Of a DNA stretch of 64,000 bases, positions 57,395-64,000 are shown piece by piece. Position numbers and translations under genes: made by a program. Source of the DNA: Spirochaetaceae bacterium UBA5556 (lineage in GTDB: Bacteria > Spirochaetota > Spirochaetia > Treponematales > Rectinemataceae). Where the stretch lies: positions 1 through 64,000 of the forward strand of contig DIMW01000011.1 of NCBI GenBank assembly GCA_002425765.1. Direction: 5' to 3'. Numbering within the stretch: the first letter of the stretch is position 1; each line of letters begins with the position of its first letter. Under the pieces are notes generated by a model, which was given only the letters and a program-made list of their open reading frames with translations, was not told the DNA's origin and made no database searches.

Positions 57395-58573
57395 ATGCCG
57401 CAGACAATCAGGACGATTCAGGTCGGCGAACGGACGATCATTCTCGTCGGCACCGCCCATATTTCAAAAGAGAGCATCGAAGAAGCCAAGGAAACCATCC
57501 GCAAGGAACAGCCCCAGCGCGTATGCGTCGAGATCGACATGGGGCGTTACCAGTCGATCCAGCAGGACAGCCGCTGGCAAGACCTCGACATTATCAAAGT
57601 GCTCAAAGAAAAAAAAGGCTTTTTGCTGCTTGCCAATCTCGCGCTCGCCGGTTTCCAGAAACGTCTTGGCGCGGACCTCGGCACGAAACCCGGCGAAGAG
57701 ATGATGGCGGCAGTCCAGACGGCCGAGGAGCTGGGCATTCCCTGGTCTCCGATCGATCGCGAAATTCAGGTTACACTCAGGCGCGCATGGGGAAAATCCA
57801 ATCTGTGGAATAAAGCGAAGCTGCTCGCGAGCCTCATCGAATCGGCATTCTCCCGCGAAAAATTGAGCGAGGACGACCTCAAGAAATTGAAGGAAGGCAG
57901 CGAGCTCGAACAGATGATGAACGAACTGGCCGATTTCATGCCTTCGGTCAAGGAAGTGCTCATCGATGAGCGCGACCGCTATCTTGCCACACAGATTTTC
58001 TTGTCCACGGAACAGAAGGTCGTGGCGGTGGTGGGCGCGGGCCACATGAATGGCATCGAGGCCTGGCTTGGAAAACTGGTGCGGGCTGAGGTCGCCGCCG
58101 ATGTCTCGGATATAGAGAGCCCTCCGAAGCCGGGATGGTTTGGCAAGTCGGCGGGCTGGCTTATTCCCCTACTCATTGTCGCCCTGATCGTCATCGGATT
58201 TTTTCGTTCTGGCACCCAGGCAAGCCTCGCCATGATCCTTCGCTGGGTGCTGCTGAACGGCTCGCTCGCGGCGCTCGGCTCGCTCCTGTGCCTGGCCCAT
58301 CCTCTCACGATCCTCGGCTCGTTTTTGCTGGCTCCGGTCGCCACGCTGAATCCGGTGCTCGCGATTGGCATCTTCGCCGCGGTCATTGAGGCCCATTTCC
58401 GCAAGCCCACCGTGCGCGACGCCGAAACGCTCGCCGACGACGTGACGAGCATCAAAGGCTTCTATAGAAACCGCATCACGCACATCCTTCTCGTATTTTT
58501 CCTTTCGAGCATCGGAGGAATGATAGGGAATTTCATCGCCCTGCCGATTCTGGCGTCGAAGGCGCTCGGATAA
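57395..58573 (+). CDS. TraB/PrgY-family membrane protein
   Basis: The 392-residue protein has the TraB fold region (about 1-240) with 'LVGTAHISKESIEEAKETI', the motif 'VCVEIDMGRYQSI' and the second GxxH-type motif 'VVAVVGAGHMNGIEAWL'. A C-terminal domain with about four membrane spans follows (about 252-392). The family is related to erythromycin-esterase/haem-binding-like folds. PrgY of Enterococcus limits pheromone activity, but the role in other bacteria is unknown; a peptidase or hydrolase activity is suspected. The ATG at 57395 lies 8 bp after holA; longer in-frame extension overlaps holA and is not used. Confidence 0.85.
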   Translation: MPQTIRTIQVGERTIILVGTAHISKESIEEAKETIRKEQPQRVCVEIDMGRYQSIQQDSRWQDLDIIKVLKEKKGFLLLANLALAGFQKRLGADLGTKPGEEMMAAVQTAEELGIPWSPIDREIQVTLRRAWGKSNLWNKAKLLASLIESAFSREKLSEDDLKKLKEGSELEQMMNELADFMPSVKEVLIDERDRYLATQIFLSTEQKVVAVVGAGHMNGIEAWLGKLVRAEVAADVSDIESPPKPGWFGKSAGWLIPLLIVALIVIGFFRSGTQASLAMILRWVLLNGSLAALGSLLCLAHPLTILGSFLLAPVATLNPVLAIGIFAAVIEAHFRKPTVRDAETLADDVTSIKGFYRNRITHILLVFFLSSIGGMIGNFIALPILASKALG

Positions 58574-58609
58574 GGCAAAGGTAGACAGCCCCGACGCGGC
58601 CCCAGAGAA

Positions 58610-58632
58610 GCCTTGAGCTTTCAGCTCAAGGC
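58610..58632. terminator. perfect 10-bp hairpin at the traB/pyrophosphatase convergent junction
   Basis: GCCTTGAGCT (58610-58619) and AGCTCAAGGC (58623-58632) pair around TTC. The stop codon of the minus-strand pyrophosphatase lies in the loop. No T-run follows, so termination strength is uncertain. Confidence 0.45.
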
Positions 58633-60273
58633 GGCTTGCACCATCTCCGTCAGCGCGGGCATGAGCTGTTTCTTGCGCGAGAGCACGTCCTTCAGGAGAT
58701 ATATCCCCGGCTGCTGCGCCGGATAGTTCAGATACGAGTAGAATTCGCGCTCGGCGTCGATATAGAGCAGGCTCTCGAGCTTCGTGATGTCCGTGGCCAT
58801 GAGCGCCGCGACGTAGGTACCCGTCTCCGCGCGGATCTGCGCGAGGCCATGGAGTACCTCTTCCTGACGGGCGAGCAGTTCCTGGGAGTTCGTGAGCTCG
58901 ATCTGGCTCACGGTGAGCTTCTTCTCCTGCACTTCGTACTCCTTGCGATCCATCCGAAGAAGTTGACCGACCGGCAGCCGCGCCGCGAGGGACGCCGAGG
59001 CCATAATATCACGCCCCACTTCCTCAATCGAGAGATCGGTGATGCTCGCGAGATAATCCGCCATTTCCCGGTCCGTGTCCGTCGTCGTCGCGGACTTCAG
59101 CACAAGCGTGTCGGAGAGAATGCCGCAGAGCAGAATCGAGGCGATGTCCCGGTCGAGCGGTGTCCTCGTCTCGTGGTACATCGAGGTCACGATCGTGCTC
59201 GTCGAACCGACCACCCGATTGATGAAGGTAATGGGATATGTCGTGGAAAAGGTTCCGATGCGGTGGTGATCGATCACTTCGAGGATGTGGTAATTCTGGA
59301 TGCCGTCGACGGCCTGCGTAAACTCATTGTGATCCACAAGGATGAGTTCGATGTTCGGATCGCGGATGAGGTCTCCCTCGGTGAGAAGCCCTAAAACCTT
59401 GTTGTTTTCATCGACCACCGGAACCGCGCGCGCCGCCGACTCCGAAATCGCGTGTTTCGCCGTCTTCATGAGGTCCCGGGCCCCGAGCGGCTTCACCGAA
59501 GTGTCGGCCACGCTCATGACAGGCGTCGAATACAGCGCGAGCAGCGAAGTCGAAGAGGTATCGTATGAAGAGATGAGCATCGCGATGCCCTTGGCCTCGG
59601 CGAGCCTCATGATCTCTTTCGATGGAATGAAGCCATTCGTGATGATGAGGGCCCGGACCCCGGCATCGATGGCGATGCGCATGATCTCCTCGCGGTCGCC
59701 CACGAGTACGACCTTATTGTGCGCCGGCTCGGCGGAAATATAATCCTTGAACCGCTCGTCCGAGAGGGACGCAACGACGATACGACCATTGAACTTGGAA
59801 TCGAGATCGCCGGCGATAAGAGGCTGCGCCTTTATCGTGTCGACCAAGTGTCGGATCGAGGTGGGGATGACCGCTTTACGGTGAGGATTTATCTTCGCCA
59901 GAATGTTTTTCGCGAATGCGTTGTAATAAAAGAGACCTCTGTAGCAGCCTTCGCCATCGACAATGGGCATGACCTGACGCGGCGAGTGTTCGAGAAGCGC
60001 AAGCGCCTCCCAGAGTGGCGTATTCTCCGCGACCGAAGACGGGGCTTCGTCGATATAGTATTCAGTCTTTGGGATAAGATCGGGAACGAACTCAGGCAAC
60101 GCGACCCCAAAGCGCTGAAAAATGTACTCTGTCTGCGGGTTCACCGCGCCGGCGCGGGCGGCTTTGACATGAGCGAGCCCCTGCGCACGCTTGAGCGCGG
60201 CATAGGCCGTGGCCGCGACCACCGAATCGGTGTCGGGGTTCTTGTGCCCAATAACGTAGACTGTTTTCGACAT
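58621..60273 (-). CDS. manganese-dependent inorganic pyrophosphatase with CBS and DRTGG regulatory domains
   Basis: The 550-residue family II pyrophosphatase has the DHH N-terminus split around a regulatory insert. The first part has 'VIGHKNPDTDSVVAATAYAAL' (8-28). Two CBS domains ('TPLWEALALLEHSPRQVMPIVDGEG' and 'KHAISESAARAVPVVDENNKVLGLLTEGDLI') flank a DRTGG-like domain ('DRFKDYIS...VVLVGDREEIMRIAIDAGVRALIITNG'). Catalysis resumes with 'LILVDHNE', 'VIDHHRIG' and a DHHA2 domain. The inserts bind adenine nucleotides and tune activity to energy charge. It is preceded by an alpha-galactosidase gene 11 bp upstream. Confidence 0.92.
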   Translation of the reverse strand: MSKTVYVIGHKNPDTDSVVAATAYAALKRAQGLAHVKAARAGAVNPQTEYIFQRFGVALPEFVPDLIPKTEYYIDEAPSSVAENTPLWEALALLEHSPRQVMPIVDGEGCYRGLFYYNAFAKNILAKINPHRKAVIPTSIRHLVDTIKAQPLIAGDLDSKFNGRIVVASLSDERFKDYISAEPAHNKVVLVGDREEIMRIAIDAGVRALIITNGFIPSKEIMRLAEAKGIAMLISSYDTSSTSLLALYSTPVMSVADTSVKPLGARDLMKTAKHAISESAARAVPVVDENNKVLGLLTEGDLIRDPNIELILVDHNEFTQAVDGIQNYHILEVIDHHRIGTFSTTYPITFINRVVGSTSTIVTSMYHETRTPLDRDIASILLCGILSDTLVLKSATTTDTDREMADYLASITDLSIEEVGRDIMASASLAARLPVGQLLRMDRKEYEVQEKKLTVSQIELTNSQELLARQEEVLHGLAQIRAETGTYVAALMATDITKLESLLYIDAEREFYSYLNYPAQQPGIYLLKDVLSRKKQLMPALTEMVQAALS

Positions 60274-60284
60274 AGCGACTCCTT

Positions 60285-62456
60285 TTATGCTCCGAAAATC
60301 AAAATCGAATGGCTGGGAAGCGGAGCCGCGGCCGAGGGCCGGACCGATTCGCCGGCGGGGACGTCGGTCTCGGTTTCCCCTGTGTCGGCGGACGTTCCGC
60401 TTAGCATGAACATACCTTCTCTGTCGGAGAGATTGATGCCTCCATAGATTTTTCGATCCCGGCTGAAGAAGTGATAGACATCCCGCGAACGCAGAAGGCT
60501 CCGCTCCGCTCCGAATTCTTTCCCTTCCATGCGTCCGTACCAGTCGATGAGCTGCTGAGTGAATACTTCCTCGCTGAGATGATCGGGCGGAGTCCCACTC
60601 TTTCCGAAGGTCGCCGGATCATCGGAGCTCATGATCTGCGAGCCAAACATCGCCGCCAGCATGCCCACCAGGAATTTTTCGGTATCCTTGAGGCTGGTGC
60701 GCCCGGTGCGGCAGAAAATGACATCGGGGTCGCAGAGCAAAAGCGTCTTGTCCAGAATGGCGCGCCCGATGCTGTCCCGCATGTTGACCTTGGCGGATGG
60801 GCGCCCCTGATGGCCGATGAGCCTGGCCTGGAGCCATTCCCAATGTTCCCGGGTATCGGCGCCCGAACGCATGAGCGGCATGAACGGCGCGGTCGATTCG
60901 ATCGGCGCCCCGCAGGAGAGAAACGCTACGGGACTACCGTCCCGCGCACGCGAAAATTCGAGTATCCGGGCCATGATGCGCGCATAGTGCTGCCATGCGC
61001 CGCCCTTGCGCCCCGCGAACGCTCCCCGCATGAGTCCCGCGTATAAAAAATCGAGTTTGAGGTAACGATAGCCCCATGTGTTCACCACAGTATCGAAAAG
61101 GCTCACGAGGTACTCCTCGACCTCGGGAAGCGAAAGGTCGAGCGTCCACACGTCGCCGCCCCAGTTCGGATTCCAGCCAGCCTTTACCGGCGCGCCGTCC
61201 GCGTCGCGCAAAACCCATGCGGGGTGCGCCCGGACGGTATTCGAGGCCGGCATCAAGAGAAAGGGCGCAAGCCAGATGCCGGGGATGAGCGCTTTTTCCG
61301 CAATACGCCACGCTATCCGCGCCATGCCATCGGGAAATTTTTCAGGATGTGGCTGCCAGTCGCCGACTGTCCGTTCCCAGCCATCGTCGATCTGAAACAC
61401 CGTGGGGCGCCCGCGCTTGATGAAATATTCATTCACTATATTGGCATTCGCCCCTATAGATTCGAGGTCTTCGCCGATGATGCGCTCGTCGATGGCGGTG
61501 TAATGGTTGTACCACGAGGCGTAGCCGCCGATGACACCTTCGAATGAGGGCGCGCGCGCGGGGACCTCGGGCGCGGAGGTTTTCGGTCTGGTGTCCCGGC
61601 CCAGGGCGGCGCGCGCGGCCGCTTCAACCGCCGTGCCCCCGCACGAGAGCCAGCGGAGATCGTCGAAACGCCACTGGGCGCCCCAGAGCGTGCCAAGTTT
61701 CTCTTTGAGCGCGAAGTAATCGGGCGCGATAAGCACCGCGACGCGCGCGATGACTTCGCCGCGCGCAAAGAAACCGCCCTCCGCGTAGGCAAGAACCCGT
61801 ATTTTGTTGTCACGTAATAAAAAGCTGAGAGGTGGCAGATACGCGTCGAGAGTGGTGTTGGCCGCCGGCGTTCCTTCCATATGACTGGCAGGGACGCCGG
61901 TGCTGGCGGCTCCTGCCGGCTTGGCGCCGCGCTTCACATGGGCAGCGGCGGCCGCGCCAGGAAGGCCGCCTGTTTGCAAGGGACCCCGATAGCGCGCCAC
62001 GTTATCCGACACGAGCATGAGCCGTAGGTCGCCCGCCCGCAGCCCGAGCATACAATGTGAAATATGGTCGTGCCGGCGGCCGAAGCGCCGCGCCCGTTGC
62101 CGAAGCGCCACCTCCGCGGGGTGGTCCACGAACAGATTCAGGGCGCGTTTATAGCAGGCGCGGCGCGGCCGCTCGCCACCCGCCAGTTCCCCCGCAAAAG
62201 ACCAGGACTGCCAGCCGTTTACGAACACAAAGCGCGAGCGCGGCTCCGTCAGCCTTGCCGCCTGCACGCCGGAGACCGCCTCGGCCTCCCTGCATTCGTT
62301 TCCAAGCGCGTGACAGAGGGCGCTCACCTCAAATTCGCCCAGCTCCAGAAGCGGCTCATCACAGTGTATCTCCCCACACGCCCGAAAGAAAATCTTAAGC
62401 ACGTCGCCAGGCAGTCTCTGGAATGCAACCTCAATCTTGGAATTCATGAGCCCCAT
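60285..62456 (-). CDS. alpha-galactosidase-like glycoside hydrolase (GH36 type)
   Basis: The ~723-residue protein has an N-terminal beta-sandwich domain ('FVFVNGWQSWSFAGEL') and a TIM-barrel core with 'PTVFQIDDGWERTVGDWQPHPEKFPDGM', 'PGIWLAPFLL', the nucleophile Asp in 'YLKLDFLYAG' and 'SADTREHWE' downstream. A C-terminal beta domain has 'YGGINLSDREGMFML'. These fit GH36/GH31-clan alpha-galactosidases; the sugar is not proven. An Ala/Gly/Pro-rich insertion ('GGLPGAAAAAHVKRGAKPAG') interrupts the N-terminal domain. No signal peptide is seen, so it acts on imported sugars. ATG 62456 or 62447 are both possible starts. Confidence 0.82.
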   Translation of the reverse strand: MGLMNSKIEVAFQRLPGDVLKIFFRACGEIHCDEPLLELGEFEVSALCHALGNECREAEAVSGVQAARLTEPRSRFVFVNGWQSWSFAGELAGGERPRRACYKRALNLFVDHPAEVALRQRARRFGRRHDHISHCMLGLRAGDLRLMLVSDNVARYRGPLQTGGLPGAAAAAHVKRGAKPAGAASTGVPASHMEGTPAANTTLDAYLPPLSFLLRDNKIRVLAYAEGGFFARGEVIARVAVLIAPDYFALKEKLGTLWGAQWRFDDLRWLSCGGTAVEAAARAALGRDTRPKTSAPEVPARAPSFEGVIGGYASWYNHYTAIDERIIGEDLESIGANANIVNEYFIKRGRPTVFQIDDGWERTVGDWQPHPEKFPDGMARIAWRIAEKALIPGIWLAPFLLMPASNTVRAHPAWVLRDADGAPVKAGWNPNWGGDVWTLDLSLPEVEEYLVSLFDTVVNTWGYRYLKLDFLYAGLMRGAFAGRKGGAWQHYARIMARILEFSRARDGSPVAFLSCGAPIESTAPFMPLMRSGADTREHWEWLQARLIGHQGRPSAKVNMRDSIGRAILDKTLLLCDPDVIFCRTGRTSLKDTEKFLVGMLAAMFGSQIMSSDDPATFGKSGTPPDHLSEEVFTQQLIDWYGRMEGKEFGAERSLLRSRDVYHFFSRDRKIYGGINLSDREGMFMLSGTSADTGETETDVPAGESVRPSAAAPLPSHSILIFGA

Positions 62457-62528
62457 GGTATCATGGCGCAAAAAATTGTGGGAGAGCCGCGTGCTTTCAA
62501 CCTGTGGAATTTCTGCTACAATGCGTCC

Positions 62529-63407
62529 ATGGCCCACTGCAGTATTCCCGAAGCGGAAGCGATTCTCGATAAAGAGTTCCCGGTGCTCGACAAGGGCTTT
62601 GTGCGCCTCGTCGACTATCTTGGAGGAGACCAGCGCATCGTCCAGGCGGCGCGCGTCTCGTATGGCGAAGGGACGAAGAGCTACCGCGAAGACAGCGCGC
62701 TCATCGACTATCTATGGCGCCATGAACACACGAGCCCCTTCGAGCAGGTCATACTCACCTTCCACGTCAAATTGCCGATCTTCGTGGCGCGGCAGTGGAT
62801 TCGTCACCGTACGGCGCGCGTGAACGAGATCTCCGGCCGATACTCGGTCATGCGGGACGAATTCTTCATGCCCGAACCCGAGGCGCTCTCCCCGCAGAGC
62901 GACGACAACAAACAGGGCCGCTCCGATACGCCTTTCGATGCGCAGACCGCGTCTCAGGTTCAGGAGATTCTGAAAGAGGGCTCTCAGATTTCCTACGCGC
63001 GTTACAAGCAGTTGATCGATCTCGGCCTCGCGCGGGAAATAGCCCGCATAGGCCTGCCGCTCTCGCTCTACACGGAGTGGTACTGGCAGATCGATCTGCA
63101 CAATCTGTTCCGCTTCCTCATGCTGAGGCTCGATCCGCACGCGCAGCGAGAAATCCACGAATACGCGAACGTGATGCTCGAAATAACACGACATGTGGCG
63201 CCCGCGGCGACGGCGAGCTTCGAGCGGCACACGCTGCGAGGGGTGCGTTTTTCCGGGCCCGAGATGGAGGAACTCCGGCGGCGGCTCGGTAAGGAAGCAG
63301 AGCCAGATCGGAAGGAGATGGAGGGTGGCGCGACGCATGAGTCTGCGCTTTCCCAAAAAGAACTGGAGCGCTTCGAGGAGAAGCTCAGGTCGGGGCACCA
63401 GCGGTAA
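62529..63407 (+). CDS. thyX: FAD-dependent thymidylate synthase
   Basis: The 292-residue flavoenzyme makes dTMP from dUMP with methylene-tetrahydrofolate and FAD. The ThyX motif RHRxxxxNExSxRYS is complete (residues 92-106, 'RHRTARVNEISGRYS'). 'EHTSPFEQVILTFHVKLPIFVARQW' precedes it, and 'LFRFLMLRLDPHAQREIHEYANVM' forms the nucleotide-binding helix. About 50 polar residues extend the C-terminus beyond usual ThyX length. The start at 62529 fits the family opening; the frame is open far upstream, opposite the alpha-galactosidase gene, and is not used. Confidence 0.95.
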   Translation: MAHCSIPEAEAILDKEFPVLDKGFVRLVDYLGGDQRIVQAARVSYGEGTKSYREDSALIDYLWRHEHTSPFEQVILTFHVKLPIFVARQWIRHRTARVNEISGRYSVMRDEFFMPEPEALSPQSDDNKQGRSDTPFDAQTASQVQEILKEGSQISYARYKQLIDLGLAREIARIGLPLSLYTEWYWQIDLHNLFRFLMLRLDPHAQREIHEYANVMLEITRHVAPAATASFERHTLRGVRFSGPEMEELRRRLGKEAEPDRKEMEGGATHESALSQKELERFEEKLRSGHQR

Positions 63408-63448
63408 CAACAACGCCGCGGCTCAACCCCCGACAACTCTCTTCAGCA

Positions 63449-64000
63449 TTATTTTACCATTTCATCGACAATTGCCAGAAAAGCCCCAACGACACGAGGA
63501 TCAAAATGCCTCCCCGACTGCGAGCGGACATAATCGACCGCATCTTGGGGGCTGTGGGCAGGCCGGTAGGGCCTGTCTCTTGTCATGGCGTCATATACGT
63601 CGGCAACCGCGAAAATGCGCGCCAGCAATGGGATATCCTCACCCTGGAGCTGGCGGGGATATCCCGTGCCATCCCATCGCTCATGGTGGCAATAGGGCAC
63701 CACAAAAGCTCCCTCAAGATAATTAATTGGTCTTAAAAGTTCATATCCAAAAGAAGTGTGCGTCTGCATGATGGCTGCCTCTTTATCATTGAGAGGCCCC
63801 GGCTTGCGTAAAATGGCATCGGGAATACCAATCTTTCCCACGTCATGCAGAAGCGCGCCGCGCCGCAAGTCTTCAATTTTTTTCGGATCCAGGCCGAGAC
63901 GCTTGCCAATCGCAATGGCGATCTTTACGACACTCATGGTATGCTGCAAGGTATCGTCGTCGCGGAGCCCGATGGCGCGCGCCCATCCCTCGAGGGTCTC
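63449..64000 (-). CDS. HD-GYP domain protein, C-terminal part (cut by window edge)
   Basis: The last 183 residues are inside the window and form an HD-GYP domain. 'LHDVGKIGIPDAILRKPGPLNDKE' holds the HD metal pair, followed by 'HTSFGYELL', 'HHERWDGTGYPRQLQGEDIPLLARIFAVADVYDAMTRDRPYR' with the GYP loop, and 'GRHFDPRVVGAFL'. These enzymes hydrolyse cyclic di-GMP. The frame runs to the window edge with '..ETLEGWARAIGLRDDDTLQHT', so the protein starts outside; an N-terminal receiver or other sensor domain is usual. The gene is convergent with thyX. Confidence 0.92.
   Translation of the reverse strand, partial: ETLEGWARAIGLRDDDTLQHTMSVVKIAIAIGKRLGLDPKKIEDLRRGALLHDVGKIGIPDAILRKPGPLNDKEAAIMQTHTSFGYELLRPINYLEGAFVVPYCHHERWDGTGYPRQLQGEDIPLLARIFAVADVYDAMTRDRPYRPAHSPQDAVDYVRSQSGRHFDPRVVGAFLAIVDEMVK

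Noticed and set aside
1..64000. CRISPR arrays, insertion sequences, phage or toxin-antitoxin modules
   Set aside because: No regularly spaced repeats, transposase or integrase motifs, or paired small toxin/antitoxin genes were found on either strand.

Overview
The window looks like chromosomal DNA of a free-living or commensal spirochaete (phylum Spirochaetota). This is an inference from gene content: an archaeal/eukaryotic-type prolyl-tRNA synthetase, the run rpoN - hpf - hprK - ptsH in which HPr is governed by HPr kinase, a CTP-type DGK/dolichol-kinase-like membrane protein, several M16 insulinase-family peptidases, a DRTGG/CBS-containing manganese pyrophosphatase and ThyX. Genes are G+C-rich and the short intergenic gaps are AT-rich. 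There is no integrase, transposase, CRISPR array, phage gene or rRNA. One tRNA (Val, anticodon CAC) is present.

Layout. 1-3.7 kb: start of a secreted solute-binding protein, an HxlR regulator, and a FIST sensor / aldehyde dehydrogenase operon; a shared GGTTACAA motif recurs around hxlR. 3.8-9.3 kb: housekeeping (galU, an MFS exporter, tRNA-Val, a CTP-kinase-like membrane protein, a membrane protein of unknown role, proS). 9.4-14.7 kb: the most unusual region, an envelope-sensing locus. It has two ECF sigma factors, a zinc-type anti-sigma factor whose periplasmic end is a glycogen-binding-like (CBM48/AMPK-CBM) domain, a small CnrY-like membrane protein, two Spy/CnrX-like periplasmic proteins and two further secreted proteins of unknown function, one divergent. 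14.8-20.8 kb: three M16 metallopeptidase-family genes, one without its zinc ligands. 20.9-24.5 kb: a phosphoribosyltransferase and an iron operon (fur-feoA-feoB) under a near-perfect Fur box. 24.6-29.5 kb: an outer-membrane-barrel candidate, an FMN reductase, a secreted 5'-nucleotidase and an Hsp20 with a structured leader.

29.6-36.8 kb (minus strand): glucan phosphorylase followed by a GlpA-like / FAD-NAD oxidoreductase / DUF1667 triad, preceded by a degenerate DEAD-box-like protein. 37-44.1 kb: an NDH-2 with a DoxX-like membrane tail, a polyprenyl diphosphate synthase, an MDR oxidoreductase, acylphosphatase, and copper export (copA-copZ). 44.2-48.1 kb: grpE-dnaK-dnaJ. 48.3-52.3 kb: a four-gene ABC importer behind a perfect 8+8 dyad operator. 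52.4-58.6 kb: rpoN-hpf-(structured RNA)-hprK-ptsH-lexA-holA-traB. 58.6-64 kb: cbs-pyrophosphatase, a GH36-type alpha-galactosidase, thyX, and the end of an HD-GYP protein cut by the window edge.

The genes combine central housekeeping (protein folding, SOS, replication, thymidylate synthesis) with envelope-stress sensing, metal handling (Fe2+ uptake, Cu+ export) and carbon storage or glycerol oxidation. All functional calls come from reading motifs in the translated sequence; no database search was possible.
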